NCBI GenBank assembly: GCA_020426325.1
Contig: JAGQQG010000026.1
Location: forward strand, 1 to 64,000
Length of the DNA stretch: 64,000 bases
Direction of reading: 5' to 3'
Source: Planctomycetaceae bacterium
Lineage (GTDB): Bacteria > Planctomycetota > Planctomycetia > Planctomycetales > Planctomycetaceae
The notes under the pieces were generated by a model. The model was given only the letters and a program-made list of their open reading frames with translations. It was not told the DNA's origin and did not search any database. Position numbers and translations under genes: made by a program. Shown in pieces: positions 8,722-17,400 of the stretch (positions are counted from its first letter, which is position 1; each line of letters opens with the position of its first letter).

Positions 8722-9099
8722 CTATGAGCCTGATGATTCGAGCGTCGCTTCCCAACTTTTTGCTGGTCGGCTGGCATCGTTGGGAATCACGGAGAACATC
8801 AACAGGGTGAGCCCGATGATTGCGTGGTTTTGAGACTCAGGTGGTGCGGAGCTGAAGCCGTGCCAGTACGCGAACACGATCATCCACAGGCTGATACTAA
8901 TGGTCAGCAGGTGGGCATGACGTGTGAGTCGCCAGTAGGAGCTGAGCCCAAAAGTGATCACTGCTGATCCGCAAACAAGATCATTCACCCACAGAGCGGT
9001 TTCGTCTGACGCATATCCAAACACGAACGGGCTGATCAGCAGCCACCATCCGAACATGATCTCAACAACACGGCTCCACATGTCTTGATCCCCAATCAT
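8722..9099 (-). CDS. SPW-repeat membrane protein
   Basis: 125 residues with four hydrophobic segments. W-rich blocks [15 protein letters not shown] and [14 protein letters not shown] fit the SPW repeat (PF03779), in which pairs of helices each carry an S-P-W-like motif. Its ATG overlaps the stop of the VKOR gene as ATGA, so the two are translationally coupled. Function is not established; the family is commonly found near envelope-stress genes. Confidence 0.8.
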   Translation of the reverse strand: MIGDQDMWSRVVEIMFGWWLLISPFVFGYASDETALWVNDLVCGSAVITFGLSSYWRLTRHAHLLTISISLWMIVFAYWHGFSSAPPESQNHAIIGLTLLMFSVIPNDASRPAKSWEATLESSGS

Positions 9100-9740
9100 T
9101 TCGCCAGGGTGATGAATGACTCTGCGACGCTGTCAGCTTCGGGTGTGCGGATCCCCCAGAACGTCTTCCACATGACTCGTTTGTCGTGCGTCTCCTTCCA
9201 CACACGATGAAGATAGAGCAAACACGACCAGACTTCGTCATACGCCATGTAGATCAGGATCAGTGAAATCAAGGCGGTCACGAGGCACAGAAAGCACCAC
9301 GATCCGACGACTGTGCCCTGCAAGATCACGAGAATGATGCTGACTATTCCGAGCGGGATGACGTCGATGCCGAAAATGATCACCATCCACGGACGGTACT
9401 GCCAGCGTCGGGTTGAGCCTGCGAGGCCGAAAATCGCGTCTCCCAGATAGGCAACCGCTCCAAAGATGGCATCCGGGACAAGAAACCAGCGTCTCATACG
9501 CTCCGAGACATTTGAGTCGAGAACCTTCGCCGTTTGATCACCGAAGATGGGGTCCCAAGCACTGTCAATCAGTCGCCACTGGTAAAGCCCCATGTACGAG
9601 GCGATGAAGAACGCCACCATCGCCAGCAGACACAGAGGAACTCGTTGACGCCAGGCCGACGGGTTGTAATCCCACGGTTGCGGCCAGGCATCAAGCGTCG
9701 ATGACCGTTTGTGATGTGTGGATGATCCTTGACTGTTCAT
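9096..9740 (-). CDS. Vitamin K epoxide reductase (VKOR)-like membrane protein
   Basis: 214 residues with four to five membrane helices. [19 protein letters not shown] carries a CxxC within a helix, as in the quinone-facing active site of VKOR homologues, and [18 protein letters not shown] resembles the family's periplasmic loop. Bacterial VKORs reoxidise thiol oxidases with quinones during disulfide formation. The usual second cysteine pair in the first loop is not apparent, so the activity is uncertain. It is divergent from the epimerase gene at 9940, with a palindromic operator exactly between them. Confidence 0.72.
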   Translation of the reverse strand: MNSQGSSTHHKRSSTLDAWPQPWDYNPSAWRQRVPLCLLAMVAFFIASYMGLYQWRLIDSAWDPIFGDQTAKVLDSNVSERMRRWFLVPDAIFGAVAYLGDAIFGLAGSTRRWQYRPWMVIIFGIDVIPLGIVSIILVILQGTVVGSWCFLCLVTALISLILIYMAYDEVWSCLLYLHRVWKETHDKRVMWKTFWGIRTPEADSVAESFITLAK

Positions 9741-9830
9741 CGGAGAGGCTTCGCTGTTTGGAAATGCTGAACGTCATTGTTGTATCGACGCTTGCAAACC
9801 AGCCCTATCGGACAACACCTCCTGACCGCA

Positions 9831-9844
9831 TCGGGGATTGCCCC
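9831..9844. promoter_or_regulatory. Palindromic operator candidate shared by a divergent gene pair
   Basis: TCGGGG-ATTG-CCCC is centred at about 9838. It is 98 bp from the VKOR start on one side and 102 bp from the epimerase start on the other. The position suggests one factor controlling both directions. Member of the GGG/CCC family. Confidence 0.6.
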
Positions 9845-9939
9845 ACGTTGTTTTTAGAAGGTCACTGAGGCCGACGACGGTTCCCGTCACAACAATAGAA
9901 GCTTCGCCAAGATAGTTTCCATCGCGGAGAGATCGCACA

Positions 9940-11031
9940 ATGACCTTTTCCACTTCTCATACTCAAGGCACACTTCTCATCACCGGAGCGAGCGGACTCA
10001 TCGGCAGTCGCATCAGTCAGTTGCTCAAAGATGACTACACGATTGTCAGTCTGGACGTCGTACCTCCAAATGCCTCAACATCACTGGCGCGGCACATCGA
10101 TACCGATCTGACGAATGACCGGAGCGTGCGAGAGGCCTTAGCGCTGGTGAAATCCGAATTCAGCGATCAACTCGTCAGTGTGATTCATTTGGCGGCTTAC
10201 TACGACTTCTCCGGCGAACCGAGCCCACTCTATGACGAGCTTACGGTCGAAGGGACACGACGACTGTTGCACGGACTGCATGAACATCACTTCAATTGCC
10301 AGCAGTTCGTTTTCTCCAGCAGTCTGCTCGTCATGAAACCCAACAGTGAGGGGCATTTGTCAGAATTCTCTGAGACAGATGCTGAGTGGGCCTATCCGCA
10401 ATCAAAATTGGAAGCCGAGCAGGTCATCAAGGCGGAACGAGGCGACATCCCCTCGGTCATCCTGCGGATCGCCGGGGTGTATGACGAGCAGGGACACTCG
10501 CTCCCGATTTGCCAACAAATCGCCCGGATTTATAAGAAGCGACTGGAGAGTTTCGTCTTCCCCGGCGATACCTCGCACGGGCAGGCATTGGTGCATTTGG
10601 ATGATCTCGCAGTCTGCTTCCGGCAAGTCGTCGAACGGCGAGCGGTGTTGGGTGACGATGAGCTCTTCCTGATCGCGGAGCCGGACGTCATGAGTTACGA
10701 CGAGCTTCAGGATCGCATTGGCGAACTTGTCCACGGTCATGAGTGGCCGGCCATTCGCATTCCGAAAGTGGTCGCGAAAGCAGGAGCATACGTGAAGGAC
10801 AAGATGGCAAATGAGGATGATCCGTCTTTCATTAAACCCTGGATGATTGATCTGGCAGACGCCCACTATGCTGCGAACATCACCCACGCACAGACAAAGC
10901 TGGCTTGGGAACCGCAGCACCGATTGCGAGACACGCTGCCCTCGATCACCGAGTTTCTGAAACAGGAACCTGAGGCATTCTACGAGACCAACAAACTGCC
11001 GATGCCGGAGACGCTTGCGTCCCCTCAATGA
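9940..11031 (+). CDS. NAD-dependent epimerase/dehydratase (extended SDR)
   Basis: 363 residues. The Rossmann nucleotide site is [12 protein letters not shown] at about residues 15-26, with an Asp near 40 (SLDVVPP) that favours [13 protein letters not shown] follows, and the catalytic Tyr-Lys pair lies in [11 protein letters not shown] with a Ser in FVFSSSLLV. The C-terminal part ([19 protein letters not shown]) is typical of sugar-nucleotide epimerases and dehydratases. GAGAGATC precedes ATG 9940. The substrate is unknown. There is an extended C-terminal tail of about 40 residues after [12 protein letters not shown]. Confidence 0.88.
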   Translation: MTFSTSHTQGTLLITGASGLIGSRISQLLKDDYTIVSLDVVPPNASTSLARHIDTDLTNDRSVREALALVKSEFSDQLVSVIHLAAYYDFSGEPSPLYDELTVEGTRRLLHGLHEHHFNCQQFVFSSSLLVMKPNSEGHLSEFSETDAEWAYPQSKLEAEQVIKAERGDIPSVILRIAGVYDEQGHSLPICQQIARIYKKRLESFVFPGDTSHGQALVHLDDLAVCFRQVVERRAVLGDDELFLIAEPDVMSYDELQDRIGELVHGHEWPAIRIPKVVAKAGAYVKDKMANEDDPSFIKPWMIDLADAHYAANITHAQTKLAWEPQHRLRDTLPSITEFLKQEPEAFYETNKLPMPETLASPQ

Positions 11032-11042
11032 CATCTTGCGTA

Positions 11043-11055
11043 AGGGTTTCCCCTA
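11043..11055. promoter_or_regulatory. Weak member of the palindrome family
   Basis: AGGG-TTT-CCCCT centred at about 11049, 167 bp before the SpoIIAA-like start. The spacer is shorter and the distance longer than in the better copies, so its relevance is doubtful. Confidence 0.3.
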
Positions 11056-11215
11056 CTCCTGTGACGGAGTTTCACGGCACAACACTCAGGGAGCGCCCCT
11101 GCATGCATTAAACGTCAATTCCGTACACTTGATTGAGTCAAGTGAACGATGTGGTTTCGGTCACGACGCGAGAGCCTTGTATTGGCTGCAAAGCTTGAAA
11201 CTGAAGGGACCCCTA

Positions 11216-11623
11216 ATGCCTCTCTTACTCACACATCGACCGGACGTCGGTTATCTGGAGATTCTCGCCACGGGAAAACTGACCGAAGAGGAATACGAAA
11301 CGTTTGGACCGTAAGTTGAACAACTGATCGCCGATCACGGACCAATACGGGGGTTACTCGAACTCCGCGATTTCGACGGCTGGACATTCGATGGACTGTG
11401 GGAAGATGTGAAGTTCGACTTTCGGCATGCCAGGGACATAGAACGTCTTGCAATCGTCGGTGGGAAGCGTTGGCATGAAGCGATGGCGACGTTCTGCAAG
11501 CCATTTACGACTGCCAAGATTCGTTACTTCGAGTCGTTCGAGATCACGGATGCCCGTGATTGGTTGATGAAGGAGCGTCCTGGCGAAAAAGCGGGAGCGC
11601 ACTCCATTTCGTCAATGACGTAA
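11216..11623 (+). pseudogene. SpoIIAA-like (STAS/SEC14, DUF3478) protein with an in-frame stop
   Basis: From ATG 11216 the frame reads GYLEILATGKLTEEEYETF-GP, meets TAA at 11312-11314, and then continues in the same frame for 103 codons as VEQLIADHGPIRGLLELRD, WTFDGLWEDVKFDFRHARD, ERLAIVGGKRWHEAM and KPFTTAKIRYFE. Both parts together are the complete SpoIIAA-like family fold of about 120 residues. One nonsense codon, perhaps from a CAA or AAA/GAA codon, therefore interrupts an otherwise undamaged gene. Short functional fragments, readthrough or a sequencing error are alternatives. Confidence 0.8.
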
Positions 11624-11685
11624 CAGCAATCGCACCATCTCGAACAAGTGACTCACCGAACATTCAGACACATAGCTGGTGCATC

Positions 11686-11883
11686 ATGTTGACCCCCGTC
11701 ACCCAACAAACCGCCACCAAGGGTGATCTTTTACGCATCTTGCTGGCGATCCTGTTGCCACCTGTTGGGGGTGTTTCTCCAAGTCGGCTTCCGGAGTCAT
11801 TTTTTTAAATCAACATTCTGCTGACGCTACTGGGTTACGTCCCCGGCATTGTGCATGCCGTGTGGATCATCGCCACTCAATAA
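11686..11883 (+). pseudogene. PMP3/YqaE-type proteolipid gene with two compensating frameshifts
   Basis: ATG 11686 opens MLTPVTQQTATKGDLLRILL-AILLPPVG, and 11809-11880 in the same frame gives INILLTLLGYVPGIVHAVW. These are the two membrane helices of the PMP3 (PF01679) family. The bridge VFLQVGFRSHFF is found one frame over: an extra G in a GGGGG run shifts out, about two extra bases in the T/A run near 11801-11809 shift back, and the nominal frame meets TAA at 11806. Family proteins are about 55 residues and modulate membrane potential. Both lesions lie in homopolymers, so sequencing error is possible. Confidence 0.78.
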
Positions 11884-11909
11884 ATCAACACTCTTGGAAG
11901 GAGACAATC

Positions 11910-12440
11910 ATGCAACCTTCAAGCGATTTTCCGATTCGGCTCACGGTGTGCGAAACATCACAAGCTGCTCGCCGTCTTGTTCAGAGTCTTCAACAGGCTG
12001 GTTTTACGGCAGAAGAAATCAGTGTCGTCTGCTCGAAGGAAGCGTGTGAAAAAGAATTTTCGGAGTTCGTCGACCAACATCCTGCGGGGACACAGACCTC
12101 AGAGGCCTTGAACAAGTCCGGTGCGGCGAGTTTGGGTCTGGGGGCAGTGGCCGTGCTTGCTGGACTGCTGACGACCGGAGGAACCGCCATCATGGCGGTT
12201 GGTGCTCTGGCAGGTCTGGCCATGGCCGGAACATTCACTTCAGTCATGATGACCCGTGGTGCCGAGAAAGAGCTGGCTGACTTTTATGACCAGGCAATCA
12301 CACACGGCAAGATTCTTGTCGCCGTCGAAACCGATGATCCGGCACGTCAACAGCAGGCCGACAAGATCCTCGGCCTGGAAGGACGTGAGCCGACCGCTAT
12401 TCCCAAAGAATCTGTAACACCAAGTGAAACCATGACCTAG
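11910..12440 (+). CDS. YflT/DUF1269-like general stress protein with a glycine-rich hydrophobic centre
   Basis: 176 residues. The N-terminal 50 residues (RLTVCETSQAARRLVQSLQ, GFTAEEISVVCSK) match the fold of the heat-induced stress protein YflT family, where a strand-helix-strand senses or binds a partner. Residues 75-125 are a glycine and alanine zipper (GLGAVAVLAGLLTTGGTAI) that may insert into membrane. The C-terminal section repeats a strand-helix (HGKILVAVETDD-P). AAGGAG precedes ATG 11910. It sits 19 bp before the MscS gene, probably in one transcript. Confidence 0.72.
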   Translation: MQPSSDFPIRLTVCETSQAARRLVQSLQQAGFTAEEISVVCSKEACEKEFSEFVDQHPAGTQTSEALNKSGAASLGLGAVAVLAGLLTTGGTAIMAVGALAGLAMAGTFTSVMMTRGAEKELADFYDQAITHGKILVAVETDDPARQQQADKILGLEGREPTAIPKESVTPSETMT

Positions 12441-12459
12441 GAACGGATAAACGCAGCGC

Positions 12460-13929
12460 GTGAAAACTTGCAAGATCACATTGAATCGAGCAGCGAAGGT
12501 GACCTTCGCAATCTGGTTGTTGACATTCGGCCTTTCTGCTTTAGTCGCTGCTCAGGGAAAGGGCGACGCCGCGACCGATGCGGAGATTGTCGATGCGGCA
12601 GACGGCGCTACGGATGAAGAAGCCCTCCAGGCTCCTGAAGTTGTCGACGTCGACCCGCTCGCCGAAGATGCCGCGATCGCAAACCGGTTGACGGCCATTC
12701 TCAACGCGACGGAGTGGTTTCACGAACCGGAAGTACGAGTCGAAGAGGGAGTTGTCTTTCTGACTGGTCGTACAACTAGGCCGGAATCCAAGGAGTGGGC
12801 GGGGCAATTGTCCAAGAACACTCAGGATGTTGTCGCGGTCGTCAACCGCATTCGAGTGGTGGAAGGTCCTTGGTGGGATCTCACGCCGGCTTGGAACGAG
12901 CTACGCACGTTAGGACGCGACGCTGTGCTCGGCATGCCGTTGTTTATTGTGGGCTTGGTCCTTCTCCTATTCACGTGGTATGCCGCTCGTCTGTCGGTGA
13001 GTGTTGCTCATCGAGTGTTCGAGAGCCGCATGGACAACCGGCTCCTGCGACAAGTGGCAGCCCGCGCGGTGGCGATTCCAGTCTTCCTGCTCGGACTTTA
13101 CCTCGTACTCCGCATCTCTGGGCTGACACAAATGGCAGCCACTGTCGTCGGCGGGACGGGGCTCATCGGACTGGTGATCGGGATCGCCTTTCGAGATATC
13201 GCCGAGAACTTTCTGGCAAGCATCCTGATCAGCACCCAGCGCCCGTTCGCGATTGGCGATCTCATCAAGATCGAAGACCAAAAGGGATTCGTGCAGAGTG
13301 TCACTACCCGCGGCACTTTGCTGATGACTCTGGATGGGAACCACGTGCAGATTCCCAACGCCACGGTCTACAAAGCAACCATCCAAAACTTCACCGCCAA
13401 CCCCAAAATCCGTCAGGACTTCACGGTCGGTGTTGGGTATGATGACTCTCTCGCTGCTGCCCAAGAGACGGCTCTGAGCGTTCTGCGGGAGCACCCGACA
13501 GTTCTGGACGACCCCGAGCCGTGGGTGTTGGTCGAGCAACTCGGAGCGGCAACCGTCAATCTGCGGGTGTACTTCTGGATCGATGGGAACAAGCACAGCG
13601 TTTTGAAAGTTCGTTCAGCAATTGTTCGGCAGGTGAAGGGAGCCTTCGATCAGGCCGGCATCTCGATGCCGGACGAAGCGCGTGAGGTCATCTTCCCCAA
13701 CGATGTGCCCGTGCGCATGCTGAGCGATGACACGGCGTCCGGCATTGGCCTCCCCCGTTCAACAACAGGCCCACCAGAGCATGTTTCCCGGAAGGCAGAG
13801 ACCGATGAAGTTTCGACCCCCGCGGAGGGCGGACTCGCTAGTGAAGCGGATGAAATTCGTGAACAAGCGAGACAGTCCCGAACACCAGATGAGGGGTCAA
13901 ACTTACTGGAGGAGACATCAGCCTCCTGA
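12460..13929 (+). CDS. BON-domain small-conductance mechanosensitive channel (MscS family)
   Basis: 489 residues. A signal peptide ends near residue 32 (LVAAQG). A BON domain covers about residues 72-134 (VFLTGRTTRPESKEW) and would lie in the periplasm. Helices follow at about 153-175, 200-220 and 222-245, the last being pore-lining TM3-like (GGTGLIGLVIGIAFRDIAEN). The MscS beta domain contains RPFAIGDLIKI and GTLLMTLDGNHVQIPN, and the C-terminal alpha-beta domain runs to about 425 before a disordered acidic tail. It should release solutes upon hypo-osmotic shock. The start is GTG 12460. Confidence 0.9.
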   Translation: MKTCKITLNRAAKVTFAIWLLTFGLSALVAAQGKGDAATDAEIVDAADGATDEEALQAPEVVDVDPLAEDAAIANRLTAILNATEWFHEPEVRVEEGVVFLTGRTTRPESKEWAGQLSKNTQDVVAVVNRIRVVEGPWWDLTPAWNELRTLGRDAVLGMPLFIVGLVLLLFTWYAARLSVSVAHRVFESRMDNRLLRQVAARAVAIPVFLLGLYLVLRISGLTQMAATVVGGTGLIGLVIGIAFRDIAENFLASILISTQRPFAIGDLIKIEDQKGFVQSVTTRGTLLMTLDGNHVQIPNATVYKATIQNFTANPKIRQDFTVGVGYDDSLAAAQETALSVLREHPTVLDDPEPWVLVEQLGAATVNLRVYFWIDGNKHSVLKVRSAIVRQVKGAFDQAGISMPDEAREVIFPNDVPVRMLSDDTASGIGLPRSTTGPPEHVSRKAETDEVSTPAEGGLASEADEIREQARQSRTPDEGSNLLEETSAS

Positions 13930-14045
13930 ATCAATTCGCTGAGCTCACAAGTCGTTGACGGTGATGCTCACATCCATACTTTTCACCCTCTGTCAATATG
14001 CTAAACTGACAAGCCGTTTTTGCTTGCAGTGTTCAACGAGATCAG

Positions 14046-14264
14046 ATGAGCATGTCGGTGAATCGGGCGGATGATCAGGAGATCACGAAACTGAGGCACG
14101 ACCTCAGAGAATTCATGCACATCCTCGGAACCGCGATGCGCATATTGCCACAGATCCGGGACGATGACGTGAAATTCGCTGAGATGATCGAGCTGCTGCA
14201 GCGTGACCGTGCCGATGCCGCTGAACGGCTGGAGCGGCTTTTCCAGATGCTCGCAGAAAAGTGA
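14046..14264 (+). CDS. Stand-alone DHp-like helical hairpin protein
   Basis: 72 residues with two predicted helices. Helix 1, ITKLRHDLREFMHILGTAMR, closely resembles the HisKA phospho-acceptor helix with H18 in the RHDLR context. Helix 2, DDDVKFAEMIELLQRDRADA through the end, would pack back as in a dimerisation and histidine-phosphotransfer domain, but no ATPase domain follows. ATG 14046 has weak AGATCAG upstream; ATG 14052 is an alternative. It is convergent with the giant hybrid kinase gene. It could act as a phospho-carrier or a decoy dimerisation partner. Inferred from pattern only. Confidence 0.55.
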   Translation: MSMSVNRADDQEITKLRHDLREFMHILGTAMRILPQIRDDDVKFAEMIELLQRDRADAAERLERLFQMLAEK

Positions 14265-14416
14265 GACCGGCCGCTGCATTCGCCAGAATTCAATCAACGT
14301 TTCGGTTGCCTGCGGTGCAGTCTGAAGACAGTCGGGTTCAGCCCAAGCAATCGGAATGACATTTCTCTGAGGGAGAGCATTGCTCTACAAGTGTCCATCA
14401 TCGCAAGCGTCGCAAA

Positions 14417-17400
14417 TCACACGTTCCCTCGGATTGCCCTCAGCAACTCGTCCAGGTCCGTCGGTTTCGTGAGATGTTCATCGAAGCCTGCATCCAGCGA
14501 TTCTTGAGCTTCACTGCGGCCTGTCACTGCGATGAAGCGGCTGTCAGCCAGTCCGGGTATTTCTCGAAGTTGGGCGATCGTTTCGAAGCCGTCGGCATCT
14601 GGAAGTCCGTGGTCGAGCAGGATCGTGTGCGGCAAAAAGTCTTTCGCCACGTGAACTGCCTGTTCACATCGATGTGCAACTTCAACCTCGTAGCCTTCCG
14701 TCTCAAGCAACAGCTTTGTCAGCCGACAGGTATCCTGTGAGTCATCGATGACTAACACGCGATGTCGATCTGTTGAATGTTGCGGCGACGGGTCGGGGCC
14801 ATCATTCAGCCATTGGGAAACCGTTTGCAAAAGCTGGCGGGGATCGATCGGTTTTCGAAGGACTACGTTGCAGCCTTGGTCGAGACAGAGTTGCTGGTCG
14901 TCTTCGAGCGCGTCTGCCGTCAGAGCGATAATAGGTTGTTCAACTCCCAATTCACGCAGCCGTGCAGCCGTGCTGTAACCATCCAGATGGGGCATCCTCA
15001 TGTCGAGCAGGATGAGGTCGAAAGGCGCCTCACGCTGTTCGACCATTGCGATCGCTTCCAGTCCGTCTTCCGCCATTTCGACGGTGAGTCCGGCGCCTGT
15101 GAGCAGGTGTCGGGCCAGAAACCTGACGTCGCGGCGATCATCGACCACGAGCACCGTCCCCTGCAGTGAGTGCTCAGACGGATCGAACAATTGATCGGGA
15201 TCATTTCCCTCAATTGACGGCTCAATCAAGTCACTGCCCATCGAGTTGGCCTGAATCGTCACTGAGAAAGTGCTCCCCTGGCCGAGCTCGCTTTCCACGA
15301 TGACTTCACCGCCCAGCAGGTGTGCCAGACGTCGGCTGATCGTCAAACCGAGGCCGGTCCCGCCGTAGTTGCGAGTGATGGATGCGTCTGCCTGGACAAA
15401 GGGTTGAAAGAGTTCGGAAGCGTGCTCATCCGAGATACCGACCCCCGTGTCGATGATATCGAACTGCAAATTAGGCTCCTCTTCATTTGGCAAGTAGCGT
15501 ATGACCAGTCGCACGCTGCCTGTCTCGGTGAACTTGATCGCATTGCCCAGCAGGTTGATAAGAATCTGCCGCAGTCGCTTCGGGTCGGTCTCGATCCTCG
15601 CGGGTAAAGGACCTTCAAACTCGACATGGAATTCAAGCTGCTTCTCATCCGCACGGACTTGCATCAGTGAGCGAATATCTCCGATGACCTCAACAAGATT
15701 CACTGGCTCAGTCGTGACTTCCAGTTTGCCGGCTTCAATCTTGGACAGGTCAAGAATGTCATTGATGATGTCCAGGAGAAACTGGCCGTTGCGTTTGATG
15801 GTTCGCAAATACTCGGATTTTTGTGGGTCATTCTCTTGGGAGACCAGGATGTCCGTATAACCCATGACGGATGTCATCGGTGTGCGGATTTCGTGGCTCA
15901 TGTTGGCAAGAAACTCGCTCTTGGCGAGGCTCGCTTTCTGCGCACGACGCTCACTGGCCTTCAGGGCGATCTCCAACCGTTTCCGTTCGTCGATGTCCAT
16001 CACGATTCCGATTGCTCTCACAGGACGACGAATCTCACCTTCCTCTTCAAAAAGCGTTGTCCCACGCATGAGAATCCATCGGGTTTGCCCGTTCGGAGTG
16101 ATAATCCGCAGCTCGCAGTTGATCTCCCCTGAGCCAAAGGGATTGTTCGCGTCTCGAAGCTCTTGTTTGACCCGGCGTCGATCCTTCGGGTGAACGAAAT
16201 CCGGAACGTCGCCCGGTGCCGTCGGGACTGGCTCGTCTAAGGGGAAGTGAAGGATCTCTCGCATCTCTGCTGACCAGAAGGATTCACCCGTGAGCAGGTC
16301 GACATCGTATGTTCCAAATTCGGCAGCTTCAGCGGCAAGATGCAGTCGTTCCTCGCTTTGAAGTAATTCGATTTCCGCTTGTTTGGCGGCTGTAATGTCA
16401 GTGTTCATACCGACCCATCGAATCACCGTGCCGTCGGCCGCGATCTGGGGAACCGCTCGGACACTGGTCCAACGCCATTCCCCGGAAACGTGCTTGATTC
16501 GATACTCGAAACTGACAGGTGTTTTGTTCTGCAGTGCTTGCTGCCAAATGTCCATCGTGACTTGTTGATCGTCCGGATGGATGGCATCTAGCCAACCTGT
16601 TCCTCGCCACGCTTCATAGGTCTGTCCGGTGAATTCCCGCCACGATGGTGAATCGTCGACCACTTCTCCGTGAGGCGGAGTGCTCCAAACAATCTGCGAG
16701 GACGCTTCGATGAGCGCACGCAGTCTTCCCTCCCGGTCGCGAAGTTCGCGTTCGTTCTCGCGAAGTCTCTGCTCGGTTTCAATTCTCTTGGAAATGTCAT
16801 GAGCAATCACGGATGCGCCTGTGATTTCACCAGACACATCGCGCATGGGGGAGACCGTTAACATGATATTAAACAAGGTCCCATCCTGACGTTGGCGAAG
16901 CGTTTCCAACGCCACGGTGGAATCACCTCGTTTGATTCGCTCAAGGATCTCAATGATCTCATGCTCACGATCTGGCGGCGCCAGCATTCGCACGTTCTGG
17001 CCGATTGTCTGTTCGGCGGTGTAGCCATACATCCGCTCTGCAGCAGCGTTCCAACTGGTGATCGTTCCCTGGAGGTCTTTCGAGAGGATCGCATCTGACG
17101 ATGACTCGACGATCACCGACAGATGGGCCCGCGCCTGATCGGCTTTCACCCGATCAGAGACATCCTCGATCATGGCGAAATACCCCTCAATCTCTCCTCC
17201 ATCAGTGATATGAGGGACATACTCGACATGGACGTGTCTCTTCGGTCCATGTCGGTAAGGAAGCATTTGCTCCATGGTGATATGTTCACCTTGCAAAACT
17301 TTTTCCACTGAGGGGCGAATTCTCTCGAATGCCTGCTCACCGATCACATGTGACAGGTGTTTGCCGATAATGTCTTCGGACTTCAGGCCGAACCATTCCT

